64,000 nt of DNA from Marthasterias glacialis (Eukaryota; Echinodermata; Asteroidea; Forcipulatida; Asteriidae): positions 12,431,838 to 12,495,837 of the forward strand of contig OU452231.1 of NCBI GenBank assembly GCA_911728455.2, in the 5' to 3' direction. The position numbers were made by a program, and so were the translations under genes. Below the pieces are notes generated by a model that worked only from the letters and a program-made list of their open reading frames with translations, did not search any database and was not told the DNA's origin. Numbering within the stretch: position 1 is the first letter of the stretch; the number at the start of each line of letters is the position of its first letter. Positions 45,681 to 57,389 of this stretch are shown here, in pieces.

Positions 45681-46039
45681 CTGCAATAAACAAAACAAAT
45701 ATTTGAACTCAAACATGGAATTTCAGAGAACAAGCCAATATGTGTTGAAGTGATGGCAGGGATTTTGGGAAGAGGGCAATCGATGTCAATCGTACCACCT
45801 GCCGTTCTCAAGACAAGAAACAGACAAACATTAATGACATTTTCATTGTAAAAGGTAAAAGGTACGTAAGTTTCAGAGAAAAAGGGGGAAAGTTCTTGGG
45901 CTTGTGTGGCATGTAGTGTGGGCTTTTGCATGACAGGTCGTTGTTTTTGTCCGGCGAATGGTGTGTGCGTGAGCTTTAGAAATGCATTTTTGTAGGTAAT
46001 CAGATGTGAAACTGTAGTAGAAGAGAGTGTAACGGTTCC

Positions 46040-46066
46040 TTTTTTTTTTTTTTTTTTTTTTTTTTT
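46040..46066 (+). repeat. Poly-T tract (27 T)
   Basis: Uninterrupted T run. It may be the reverse of a retroposon poly-A tail, though no SINE body was recognised beside it. Confidence 0.9.
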
Positions 46067-48190
46067 GTGCATGAAGAAAATGTCACAACCAACCCTTTTG
46101 GTTTCTGGTTGCAACTGTGGAAGGACATTTCTACAGAAATATATCACTGCTGAAAACAATTAGGATTATATTTACAAAAATAATACAATTTATTTACACC
46201 AATTATTTAGGCACAACATCTATACAAGTGATCTTCATTGGCCACTGTGTTTTAACTTCAAGTTTCACTCTTCAAGATTCAGTTAGTTCAATACTCAAAA
46301 TTCAGCCAATTTCATTGGTTAAGATGCTGCTCAAATTAGCATCAAAATTCTCACTATGTGATTCACTTAATTCAACCAAGGTTACTTCATCTCCAACTCA
46401 TCAGTTTGTAACTTCTTGTATCAACAAAATAATTTCTTCACCAAATCTTTGAATCGTACTGCAATCAATTACCGTAACCTTGCTGCTTCTTCTAATCTCA
46501 GTGAGATGACAAATGACAATTCATTCTTCCATAATCAATACCGGTAATCTTAAATTGATCTCCACTTTTCAATAATGTCCAATGATATTCACTTCTCGTT
46601 AATTTCCAACAATAGAAGAAAAAAATACCCACCAAAGCCCAACAGTTTAAAAAATACCAAAGTTACAAAAACAGATTACTTAAAAAAATGCATTAGTCCT
46701 ACTTAGGGTAATTGGCCAATGAAAATGTACTGTTAGTTTTCTTGCATAACCATCTCTGTACATTGATGAGGAAAATTATCCATTATTCGTTATTTTTCAC
46801 CCCGAACCAAATGCATGCCCATCTTAAATGGCAAATCTTCATGTTTTTAGGGCTTCAAAATGAAGCTACAAACTTTAGATGACGCCATGGTTGTCCAAAT
46901 ATAGACACATTTTGCTACAAAAAAAGACTTGATAGAATTTTGTTTATTGTTAGCCGACTTTTGGGACATGATTTTAAAGGCATTTAAAAAAAAAAAATCG
47001 AAAAATGAATACTAAACAGTTTTCACAACGAGCCCCAATTTCCCTGCGGGTGTCGCCAAGAAACTAACAATCAACTTTTGTTTGTCTAAAAGACTCATTT
47101 CAGATCAAATGTTAACAGTTTTTGTCTACTAAAATTACATTATTATTTTTTTTTTTGGCTGGTACTGCTTCAAATTATGGGTTCAGAGTAGGTAAGAAGT
47201 AGAGCAAATATTTACTCTTAAGAGTTGGCAAATGATTGTGAAACTCGTTGATTAACGTGTGTTCAAGCTGTGGAATCGAGCTGTGTAAACAACCAAATAC
47301 AATACATTTGTACAACAATGGTTGGATGAAGACCAAATTTCTGAAGACCAAGGAAAAGGCATATTTTAAGGAAAAAAACAATCATTTCTTCTATCTCTTG
47401 TAAAAGACAAATTTGTTTACATATATTTCTTACACACATTTAAATCAACAACAGCTAAAATCCATATAAACTAATGGTTTGTAAAAAATAAATCAAGACC
47501 AAGAGGAGAAAACGTGAATAAAAAAAAATCTCTTTGAAGATAATCACCTTTTGATGATGTTTGGGTAAAGTCCATTTGAATCAAACTATGTAAACAACAA
47601 AAGTACAGTACAGCATCGGTTATACCCCAGAGGGAGGACTAAAAAAAACCTGTCCACCAAGAAACACATCAACTTGGCAACAAAAAGAGGTTGTCTACAC
47701 AGTCTATTGGAATAGAAGACCAAATAGTCGAAGTAAATATCTACTGCCGGGTGTGTAAAAGAAATATTATTATTATTATTTATTCGGCAATTCACATTAT
47801 TAACAAATACAGAAACTTAAAACATCAAGGTGGCAAGAATCATCTTGTAAAATAGTTTTGGTATATACGTATAGCCGGTGGTCGCATGTTCAAATCAAGC
47901 TTCAGTCAATTTATCTTTGTTCACCCGCAAATTGATTTAAAAATTGTTCCCAGACAGTTTTCCTATGGTTTATTTCTTGACAGTTTCACCTGGTGACAAC
48001 TTTTCTTTGAAGGTGAAAAACCTTTAAAAAAAATTTGTATTCATTTATCTGAACCAAGATCAAAAGAAAACAAACACTTTGTATTCGCTTATCGGAACCG
48101 AAATCAAAACACAAGCCCAAAAAGTGTAAATGAGCTTTTTGATGATGGTCCTGTCTTTAATCTTAATCCCAAAAGAGTGTTACTTTGTAA

Positions 48191-48333
48191 GTACAAAAAG
48201 AGTGAGAAATTCACTCTCTCGCCCGAGTGGTGTCATTTTTGGCTCTTTTGAGAGTGAAAGTCACTGTGCATCACCCTTTCAGCGTGAAATTGGACTGGAG
48301 CGAACTTTACAATAGTTAAAGTTGAAAATACCA
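48191..48333 (+). mobile_element. MITE family P4, partial copy
   Basis: AAAAAGAGTGAGAAATTCAC, CTCGCCCGAGTGGTGTCATT, TTTGAGAGTGAAAGTCACTG TGCATCACCC and TTGAAAATACC match the complete copies. The right third is missing. Confidence 0.75.
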
Positions 48334-49011
48334 GTCAATCAATCAGTAAATCTGTCATTCAATCAATCACAACAAACAGCACTCATGAACACTTTTTCTC
48401 AGGGAGATATCGACCTGAAGTCCAAGGCAAGCAAGGAGTCCTTGACACTTAAGTCTCAAGCAAAGTCTCAGGATGTCCCCAAAAGGATTGGGAATCAAGT
48501 GGGATTGAAGTCCATGTCGCCAACTCAAATTACCAACACTGAATATTTGCCTAAATTACGAGTCGGCCATCTTGTGTCTTATTCCCTGAATACAGATACT
48601 TTGTAAGCCCACAATGCTCACTGGGAACAAGATTATTTCTGTCTGTCTAGCGGGGCAACCTCATTCTCAAATGTCAATGTCTTTTTGTTGAGTTGAAACA
48701 AAGACTTGCCTCTCATTGGTTATTTTATAAGTCAGAAATTAAATAGAGCTGTTTGATGGGGCTTTTTGCAATTAAGACTTTCGGGGGGAAGTTAATTTGA
48801 CCCATCCACCCACCAACCCAAACTGTCCATTTTTAAAATATTGACTATATACTGAAAATATTCTGAAGAACAAAGTGATGTCTCAAATAAAGCAGACATT
48901 TTGAGATCACTGCTCTCCCAGCTCGGGATATTTTTAAAGGACTATATAGTCAAACATGCAACTTTGTAGTTATTATTAATAATTTCTGGTAAAGATGCCT
49001 ACAAAAAGAAA

Positions 49012-49098
49012 TCTTAATCGGATTCGGACCCATATTCTGTAAACTACAGAACTGTTAAGTTCGGTGAACTAGCCCGCTCAGCCACGACACTCCACGAA
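49012..49098 (-). mobile_element. tRNA-Leu-derived SINE head (family S3), copy 2
   Basis: Minus strand reads AGTGTCGTGGCTGAGCGGGC (A box), GAACTTAAC, the hairpin TTCTGTAGTTTACAGAA and B box GGGTCCGAATCCG. The same hairpin is seen in the copy at 9800-9890. The B box carries one change. Confidence 0.65.
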
Positions 49099-49393
49099 AA
49101 AAAGGGTGGAATTGCCAAGCGCACAAAACTTTGTACAATTATTTTCTATCAACTGTTGGAATGAGGTAAATCGAGACACAGCCAATCTGAAAGAGGCCAT
49201 GAGATATTTATAAAAAAAAAAAAAAAAAGATTTTTGATTTTTTTGAAATTTCCCTTGACCCACGAAGTCAAAATTTTTAAACATTGGTTATTCTGAATGG
49301 CCTCGAACTATCAGAACTATCCATTGATGCATGCAATGAGTAAGCTAGAGAAGATGGCTGTGAAATATACAGCGTCAGTTTCTTATATCAACC

Positions 49394-49450
49394 CATGATG
49401 AGGTGAACAACCTCTTTATATTTAAAAGAGGATAAAAGGCCGAAATGTAA
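49394..49450 (+). repeat. Hammerhead-like repeat fragment
   Basis: CATGATGAGGTGAACAACCT, then the perfect hairpin CCTCTTT-ATATTTA-AAAGAGG (49411-49431), then AAGGCCGAAATGT. The order GATGA, stem, CGAAA recalls the hammerhead core of Penelope-like elements, but the first box is not intact. Confidence 0.4.
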
Positions 49451-50179
49451 CATCAAGAGATTGCGACTGGTTGTCATCGAATAAATTCTATCCAGCATTT
49501 TTTGTTCCTCATCAAAGCATCAAATCTTTGAATATTTAATGGTTCAATAGAACACATGCTGCCCCAGGGTTCTGGTATTTACAAGGTTTTACACATTGAA
49601 ATGCAGAGGATTCAACTGTCAAAAAGAAATTTCAAGTTGAGTCCAGTCAACGAAGTGAAAGCCAGACAAATGATTAGCTCACTCTTTTATTCATTACCCT
49701 GGAATAAAAACCATGGACAAATACGCTGTCAATAAGCACAGTTTCCGCAAACAGTTCTCCTCCAAAACAAATTAATTATTCAAACATCAGCTTTCCAGGT
49801 GCAACAGATGTTCAGGAATTTGGGCAAACAATCCACATCGATGAGACAAACTCAGCTTTTGTTCTTTCGTCTTGGGGAAAGATAGCATGAAAAAAAGGTA
49901 TTGCGCAGAGTGCAAATGTGGGTCAAGCGCGTGTTTTGTTTCGGATCGTGTAGCTGTTGCTCTGTTTTTGAAGTTCAAAGTCTAGTCCTTCCCTTCAATG
50001 GAAATGTCTTGTAGCAAAAAAAAAACTTGTATTAATTTGCAAAATAGTTAAGAATTTCAGATCAATTGACATAACTGTATTGTCAAAGCATAATTTGACA
50101 ACACCCTCCCCAAATCCACTCAGAAAAAACTCCTGCAGAGTAACTCTCACAGATATGTATATATTGTAAATAAATTATT

Positions 50180-50220
50180 GGCCTTTGAGAAAGACTCTGC
50201 TGGGGTCAAAACGTGAGGCC
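50180..50220 (+). repeat. Hammerhead-like repeat fragment
   Basis: GGCCT at the start pairs with AGGCC at the end (outer stem). TTGAGAA follows, then stem AGACTC / GGGTC around TGCTG, then AAAACGTG. This is the full order outer stem, core box, inner stem, AAAC, GTG. The core box TTGAGAA differs from CTGANGA. Confidence 0.5.
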
Positions 50221-51164
50221 ATCAACCATTTCTGAAATTGTCTGCAACTTGTAAAACTATCATCTGGAGACTAACTAAGGGAAGATGGAATGTACTCAGG
50301 TTTCATTGCCTCACGTGGGGTGTTCATTACCTACATGTACAATTTATGTACTGTTCAGAATTTGTCATTAAGTTTTGTTTTCCCACCCACCCATTTTTCG
50401 ATTTTCTTTTTCGGTTGCTTTTAAACTGATTTGTTGTTTTAAATTGAATTATTTTTCTTTGACCAAGCCACCCACCCACATTTTTGAAAAAAAGTCAAAA
50501 TTTTAGAACATTAATTTATAATCTGAATGGCCCCTAACTATGCGCAAATTTATCTAAACCTTGGGTCAAAGCTCTATGGTCACAACAACATTGTCTTCGG
50601 TCAGACAAATTCAAATCAAACATCCACTTCTAACCATGCAATCTATCAGATCAATATTATTCAAATTTAACTTTCAAATATTTGTTTTTTTCACCAGCAT
50701 GCTACTGAAGAAACTCTAGATGGGGACACTGGAAATGCATGGAAAATGTAAAGGGGTTATTCAAAGGTCAGGTATGACCATAAAAGCTTACTTGGTAAGA
50801 GGCACTGGAGAGCTGTTGATAATATAAAACACTGTGAGAAATCATTCCCTTTGACGTAATGTGGTTTTAGAGAAAGAGGGAATGTTCTGCCAAAAAGTTT
50901 GAATCTGACAAACGATTCATGCGTGAATCATTTCTCACGTAATGAAAAAACAAGCAGTTTCAGCAGTTTTCAGATCCTTCTGCGCGGAAATAAATGCTCC
51001 AGATTCTCGCCGATATCTCAAAAAACAGAACCATCTTTTGAAACAAAACTTTCACCCATTAGTTTTATGGTATATATCTACAATAATACAGGATTGAAAC
51101 AAACGTCCAGTTCCAAATACCAAAGGTTTACCTTGCCTTTAAGACAAACCTACCCCATCTTAAT

Positions 51165-51286
51165 TAGCCTTTTTATGATATATGGTGGGCACACTACAAG
51201 TGCACTAATTAGTTTAGGTAAATTTATTTATACACCCAAACCAAACAGTGCACTCATATAGTGTCCGCCATACCTCAAAAAGGCTA
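51165..51286. mobile_element. Foldback element P2, short copy
   Basis: TTAGCCTTTTTATGATATAT and CCTCAAAAAGGCTAA are the inverted ends. ACACCCAAACCAAACAGTGC ACTC and GTGTCCGCCATACC match 13830-13880. About 122 bp. Confidence 0.7.
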
Positions 51287-51876
51287 ACTGCTGTGGTCAG
51301 TATAATTTCTTCTGAGTGAAAGTGTCAGTTTCATGGGCCTTGTGACTAATAACCACCGACAGGAAAAGGGGACTTTCAAATATTGACATACATTTTGACA
51401 TTTTCGACCCGATGCACCTGCTTGCAGCGACTATCAAATGAATGAAAGGTTTGAACTTTTGGTGTAGTTCATCTAACATTTTCTTACACTTTTGGAACTG
51501 CCTGTGCCCTTACCCCTTCCTTCCTTCCTGACACCCCCCTTCCAACAACCCCTCTCTGCGTAACCCCAAGTGAGGAGGAGACACAATCCCTCCCACACAT
51601 CCTAACAGCGTCCTTGAAAGAAAGTGGCAAATGTACGAAGCCATTTTTAAAAATATATTTGCCTAGTAAGGTTTCACAAATGATGGGCCTCAATGCAGAA
51701 AATCTGCTGTAGGATAATTAGGACTACAGTTTAAAGTTAACAGAACAGTAAAAAGTAGTAAAAAGTTGCTTTCTGTTACATTTCCCAGAAAAAAAACATA
51801 TAATATTCGTGACACTCAATTCCATAACCAGGCACTTCCTGCCAAACCTCAAAAATCAGATCATTTGCTCATCAAA

Positions 51877-52123
51877 TACTCTCAAAATGCAAAAGAGTGA
51901 AAAAATCACACCCTCGCCCAAGTGGTGTTAGTTTGGCTCTTTTGAGAGTGAAACTCACTGTGCATCGCCCTTTTTTGAGTGAAACTGGAGCAAACTTCAC
52001 TCTGATTCAAGTTGAAAATACCTGTCTTTCACTCTAAAAATAGTTGTCCCCCATATGGCTCTTTGCAAGAGTGTTATGGCAGACAAAACGAGTGGCTTTT
52101 CACTCTCTTACATTTAGAGAGTA
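51877..52123. mobile_element. MITE family P4, complete
   Basis: Ends TACTCTCAAAATGCAAAAGA GTGAAAA and CTTTTCACTCTCTTACATTT AGAGAGTA are inverted repeats of about 25 bp. The 247-bp body has CTGTGCATCGCCC and GCCATATGGC-like GTCCCCCATATGGCTCTTTG. TA at both edges fits a Tc1/mariner-type target duplication. Confidence 0.8.
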
Positions 52124-52579
52124 GATGAGAAGAAGAGCTTTCAAATAACACCTAATTAGGTTGGGCCTGTATCAGATAAGTATTTCTCAACCCAGACAAA
52201 GATGAAGACAATACATCATATTGATATCATAGCTGACATTTAAGCTGTCTTTTCCTTCAATGCCACTTTAGTATTTCCGAGAAGTGCATATATTGGCGTG
52301 GGGCGTTCAAAATATTCTCTAGATTTTGTGAGCATTATGGTCTTTGTCAATCTTTCATTAGGAAGCGGTGTCAGGTTTGCGTGTACTTGGGAGTCACATT
52401 GGACATTCAGAACTAATGACAAACACGATAAGTGCATGAACCATTGCGTGGTTTGTTGAAAGAGACACGAGTTCTGTAATGTTGCTTTATGCAGAGTCAA
52501 TGTACAGAACAACAGCTTGTCAAGGAAAGAGGAAAAGTGCCGAGCACAGCAAGACTTTGTACTCTGTTTGATTAATTTT

Positions 52580-52750
52580 CAACGGAGCATTGCATGTAGA
52601 TTGGGTTTTTAGTCCCTACCTGAATGTGTGGGTTTTCCCTATTTGGGGTTTTCCTCCCACATCTAAAACTGAGCATTTTTTAAACATCTTCTCTACACGT
52701 GTATCTTCACCCCTATGGGTCAGTGCTAGTCGTTTTGGAGGGTCCCTTAG
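52580..52750 (+). mobile_element. SINE family S2, copy 2 (body only)
   Basis: CGGAGCATTGCATGTAGATT, GGGTTTTTAGTCCCTACCTG, TGTGGGTTTTCCCTATTTGG, ACACGTGTATCTTCACCCC. It lacks the tRNA-like head. Confidence 0.7.
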
Positions 52751-53575
52751 TTTTATTACCAGAAAAATATAATAACAAAGATACAATAATAATGTGTATT
52801 TGCAAAATAAAACAAAAACAAAAACCTGACAAATTTCAATGTGTATTTTCAACTGCTATAACTTGACATGAGGTCAATTTAGAAACTAACGTTTGTTCCA
52901 GGCTTCCATTTAAGCCATGGGAACAGTTTGTGCAGGTATTGATTAATAGAAACATTCTCTATACCTAGTGTTTATGAAGCAATTCTCAAGCCTTTTAGGC
53001 TATACTTGGGCAGAATTCTGACAAGTCCGTAGCTGTTTTAACTGGCATTTAGCCAGCAAGTAGACCACTGCTAAGTGAGTGCACTGGCTGTCAGTATATC
53101 TTCATGTCGTACACGGGTTAACATGGCTTGCATTTCTTACATGACAGCCAGCATTTAATGATCCGTGACCAGTTATTAAAGAAGTCATTCGACGAGTAAT
53201 GCAAACAAACTGCCTGCTATCACAACTACCCTTCAACCGCTCTGACAAGACAAGTGAGAGCAAGAAAGCAAGATAGAAGGGGGGGGGGGGGGGCCACGAC
53301 GACGTACAACGGCATCTTTCAGCGAGCTGGTTATTATTGGTCATACAATGTGTCAATGGTGTAGAAAAGAAAGAAGAAAACTTGGTTTATTTATGCTGTA
53401 TGGTGTCAAGTCAAACTCCCCGTAAATCAAGGACCGAGGATTGTGGTTGGAATTTGTGGAGAAGGATAGGCAGCTGATGGATGGAAAATTAATATCTCGT
53501 GATTACGATGTCTCACTGTTATGGAATGCCATTACTTAATCAGTACCTCCAATGTACATCGGAGATTGCAACAAC

Positions 53576-53822
53576 TACTCTCTAAATGTAAAAGAGTGAA
53601 AAATTCACTCTCGCTCGAGTGGTGTCATTTTTGGCTATTTTGAGAGTGAAAGTCACTGTGCATCACCCTTGAGTGAAATTGGACTGGAGCGAACTTTACA
53701 ATGATTTAAGTTGAAAATACCCATCTTTCACTCTAAAAAGAGTTGTCCGCCATATGGCTCTTTGCAAGAGTGGTATGGTGGACAAAACGAGCGGTTTTTC
53801 ACTCTTCAACATTTAGAGAGTA
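53576..53822. mobile_element. MITE family P4, complete
   Basis: Ends TACTCTCTAAATGTAAAAGA and TCTTCAACATTTAGAGAGTA are near-perfect inverted repeats. 247 bp, the same length as the copy at 51877, with about 85-90 percent apparent similarity by eye. No coding frame, so mobilised in trans if at all. Confidence 0.85.
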
Positions 53823-53941
53823 CACGCTAACTGCATGTTGTCTGGTAGAAAAGGACAGACTTCTTATCATTTAGAGGCAAGGTTCATCCCCATCCTCAAA
53901 AACACACCATACAAACAACATGTGAAACTTTCATCAAATTA

Positions 53942-54143
53942 GGGCCCGATTTCATAGAGTTGCTTAGAAGCAAAAAAAAAAAAACAGTGCTTAAAAATTG
54001 CTGCCTAGCACAAACAAGCAGGAAACCAGTCAATGATAATACATGTGACAAGATATTTTGGCTGGTAACTTTATTCTTGTAAGCAAATTTATTTTGCGCT
54101 TAGCGATACTTTTTGAGCTTAAACAGCTCTTTGAAATTGGGAC
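53942..54143. mobile_element. Palindromic element P1, complete
   Basis: Left GGGCCCGATTTCATAGAGTT and right AACAGCTCTTTGAAATTGGG are inverted repeats. The interior has GCAGGAAACCAGTCAATGAT and TATTTTGGCTGGTAAC. 202 bp. Confidence 0.75.
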
Positions 54144-55519
54144 TGCAGCAGGTGGTTATATTTTGAGGAAACTATAAATCGTTGTGTGCCCGGAAGAAAT
54201 GCGTAGGGCTCTACGCCCTTCTACCAGGCACAAAAAGTACTTTTTGTACAGGTAACAGAAGGTCGTAGGCAACAATATGGCCCCCAACCAAAAAATATGC
54301 CATTACTGTTACATTTTTTCTTGCGAGAATTACCCCCAGAGACAAGTTTTCCCATTCCCATAATTTAACCTTCCTATAATGACTTTTGAATGGCAGAAAA
54401 TCAATCAAACTTTCATGCTCAGTTTTCTTGAAACACAATAGTTTGCGCATAATGCTTACGCCTTTTCTCCCGTAACTTTCATTACATCTTTCTTCCCGGG
54501 AAATCCAGGGGTCTCAATTCAAGACATTGTGCAGGGGTGTGGTTGTATGAAAAATGACAAGTCCTGAAAACTAGATAAACAGTTTGCTCTTGGTGTGGCG
54601 ATGAAGCCCCCTGAATTTACAGGATGTTATACATTTTAGAGGTTAACAGACGTCTCTCCATCATTTTATCACAGCGTAATTCCGTCTGCATTTTGTCCCT
54701 GTAACCGCAAGGTATCCGGCTGAAATTGTGCAGGCAGCGCATGGAATTTTTTTTCCATCAATTCCTCTGTCATTATTCGTTGATAGAGTTTTCAGTTTGA
54801 TATCTCATTTGAAAGTGAATAACTTTGGTTTTTCAAGGTAAAATCGGCTTGAGCACGGATCACATATCTTTCAGATTAAAGATTAAAGAAAATCGGAGAA
54901 GAGGAAACATAAAAGACGACTTCATTCCAGGCACTTTAACAACCCCAAAATTAAATACAACCCAACAATTGTTTTCTGTCGTATTAGAGATTCCACAACT
55001 GACGAAGTTGACCTTGCTGACAAAAGGTCTGAAACTAAGATCCAAAATTCATGAGGTATGTTGAAATGATGGCATTTCTGCCTTTCGGAAACCCCTGGAG
55101 TTACAGATTCTAAGGAGCTTCTGGAACAGTAGCATCAGAGCTAGAGAAGTACATCAAGAAATATGATTTCTTTATATCCGAGGAAAATAACAGCTGTTTT
55201 TTTTTTTTTTTTTTTAAACCAAGCTGACATAAAGTTTGTATTCTTGAAAAAAAGTCTGAATTTTTGCATCCCTGAACTTTGAGGACCCAGATTGATAAAT
55301 TTATGTGGCATGATGACACTCATTTCTCAACTGGGTCTTCAATAAATTACATGAAAAAATGAACAAAGTACGTTGAAGAGAAATCATGAAGGATGAGGTA
55401 TCTGGAATGGATGAAGCTTACGGATGGCATATTAATATCTGCAAATTATTTCATCTGTGTGTTATGGAATGCCATTAGATGGTGGACTACATATACATAT
55501 GGTTCAATTTGTCTGAGGT

Positions 55520-55840
55520 ACACAACAAATTTCAACAAGATAAGTTATCACACAAGCGCGAAGGGAATACGGAAAAATGTATAGCACTTCTGTTTCCCAT
55601 AGCCTGTGGCCTTGTTGGATTTTGGACGCAGACGATGTATACTTTTCAGTATTCCATGAGCGCATATGTGATAACGAATTTATCTTTAATCAAACACACA
55701 ACTTTTTGAATTTGAAGTAAATTTACCAGAGAGGATTCTGCAGGTGTGAATAACAGTGCATAAGAACAGCACATTAAAGAACAGGGTGTGATATGGGCCG
55801 TGCAATATCACACTCTTGTTGCTATGGATCGACCAATTGG
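55520..55840 (-). repeat. Repeat family R2, copy 3 (inverted, diverged)
   Basis: AAGTTATCACACAAGCGCGA and GCGCATATGTGATAACGAAT flank a segment with TTTTGGACGCAGACG, the arrangement seen in the other two copies. Then GTGTGATATGGG...ATATCACACTC at about 55787-55817 matches the CTCCC-type palindrome. Divergence is high, so the borders are approximate. Confidence 0.5.
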
Positions 55841-56154
55841 AATCGAGGATTCAAGTTTGCTTGAAGATAATAGTCATTACACCATTACACGCAGCACTCG
55901 GTATACCTCAAGACTTAATCTGAAGATTGGTAACGTGCCTGTATTGCAAAAGTTTGGCATCGCAATCTTTCCCTCTTTTTTGGAAAAATAGCACATGCAT
56001 AAGCCTGATTTCAAGCTAAATCGACTGAATTCAAACTTTATGCAATACTTCAGTCACATTGTAGGTTTACAATTGTGCATCTGCTGCAGAATTATATGTT
56101 GATTTTTTTTAAAGCTTCTGTAGCCCAAACTGTTACACAAACTTTCATGGAGAA

Positions 56155-56276
56155 AACCACGCAATCAGATGGGGACCAAAAACCCAATCCACGTGCAAGG
56201 CTCCAGTCTGAGGTGGGACATGAACCAGGTTCCACAGAGATGATACCACAAAGATACCACAAAGCCAACCTTTAAA
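56155..56276 (-). mobile_element. SINE family S2, copy 3 (head part)
   Basis: Minus strand: AGGTTGGCTTTGTGGTATCT (A box), GGAACCTGGTTCATGTCCCA (B-box region), then CTTGCACGTGGATTGGGTTT. Truncated after the GTGGTTTTCT region. Confidence 0.65.
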
Positions 56277-57179
56277 ACACTAATTACTACTATCCTCAGC
56301 CAGGCACACTTGCTTTACATCCTTCTGCTAAGCGCCCAACAAAATACTTCCTTGACAGTTCTGAAACTCAATTAATGCCAAATTTGTACAACGAACATTG
56401 AGCATGTATCTGGTGAAGAAGGATGGACTATCCCTTTCGAATTCAACCCTTGAACGTTCACCTCCTTTCCCAAAGCTTTGCTCTGGGCATTCTTTGTAAC
56501 TGGAAATCCCAGCAATTGAACATTTCCAGTCTCTTGTGGAGTCCGATCTAAACGATTTCACCCCTGGCATTTTCAGTTTAAATTTCTGGCAAGAACGCTT
56601 TTGTGTTGAGTTTATATGACACCCTATTGTCCAGTCATGTCCCACCAGTCTCACAACAACAACAGCTTTTGTTATGTTTGATGGCAGGGATAACTGAAAG
56701 TCTTTTGTTTAGGTCAATTCTTGAAAAACAGCCCACTGTGGACCCTTTCAAATATCTCCTATCTTGGCCATTACCATCTCAGACCATAAAACAACAATGG
56801 AGCTTTAACCAAGCTTTTACAAAGGTTTTCTTCCTTTGGCTGAGGCTTTTATGGTGAAAACTACCATGAAACAACAGAATGAAACAACACAATAAAACAG
56901 AATAAACATTCTGCATAATCACCATATAGCAAGGATACCACAAAGAGGGGGGGGGGGGGTCCTCGAATCCATCACCAAAAGACTAACATCTCAATTGACT
57001 AAAAATGAATGCAAAATGCAGTTTGATTACACTGCAGAGAAAGGGCCAATGATGGGGAACCACACATTAAAAGTAGTGACAAAGACATAATTACTTTGTC
57101 AATTTTTTTCTGTAAATCAAAGATGACTTTCAACCTGGGGCATTTCGAGTATTCTGCTTGGTGGATTTTTGCCTGCCTT

Positions 57180-57385
57180 TTCACCTCCGTGGAGCACGCT
57201 TCAAATCCCACCTCCGATCGGAGCCTTGCATGAGGATTGGGTTTTAAGATCCTACTTGATTGTGTGGGTTTTCCCTATCTGGGAGTTTCCCTCTCACATC
57301 TAAAAACAGACATTTCTTCTTCATAGTCTCTACACAGGTATCTTCAGGCCCTCGTCCAGCCGCTTCGTCCATACACCCCCTTGAT
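57180..57385 (+). mobile_element. SINE family S2, copy 4
   Basis: CACGCTTCAAATCCCACCTC (decayed B box), CTTGCATGAGGATTGGGTTT, TGTGTGGGTTTTCCCTATCT, CTACACAGGTATCTTCAGGC. The A box is lost. Confidence 0.7.
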
Positions 57386-57389
57386 GCAG

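Noticed and set aside
56328-56654. 108-codon minus-strand frame as an upstream exon of the gene
   Set aside because: Has no HGRA-type or stem/WSC-like pattern and no good splice pair in the right phase.
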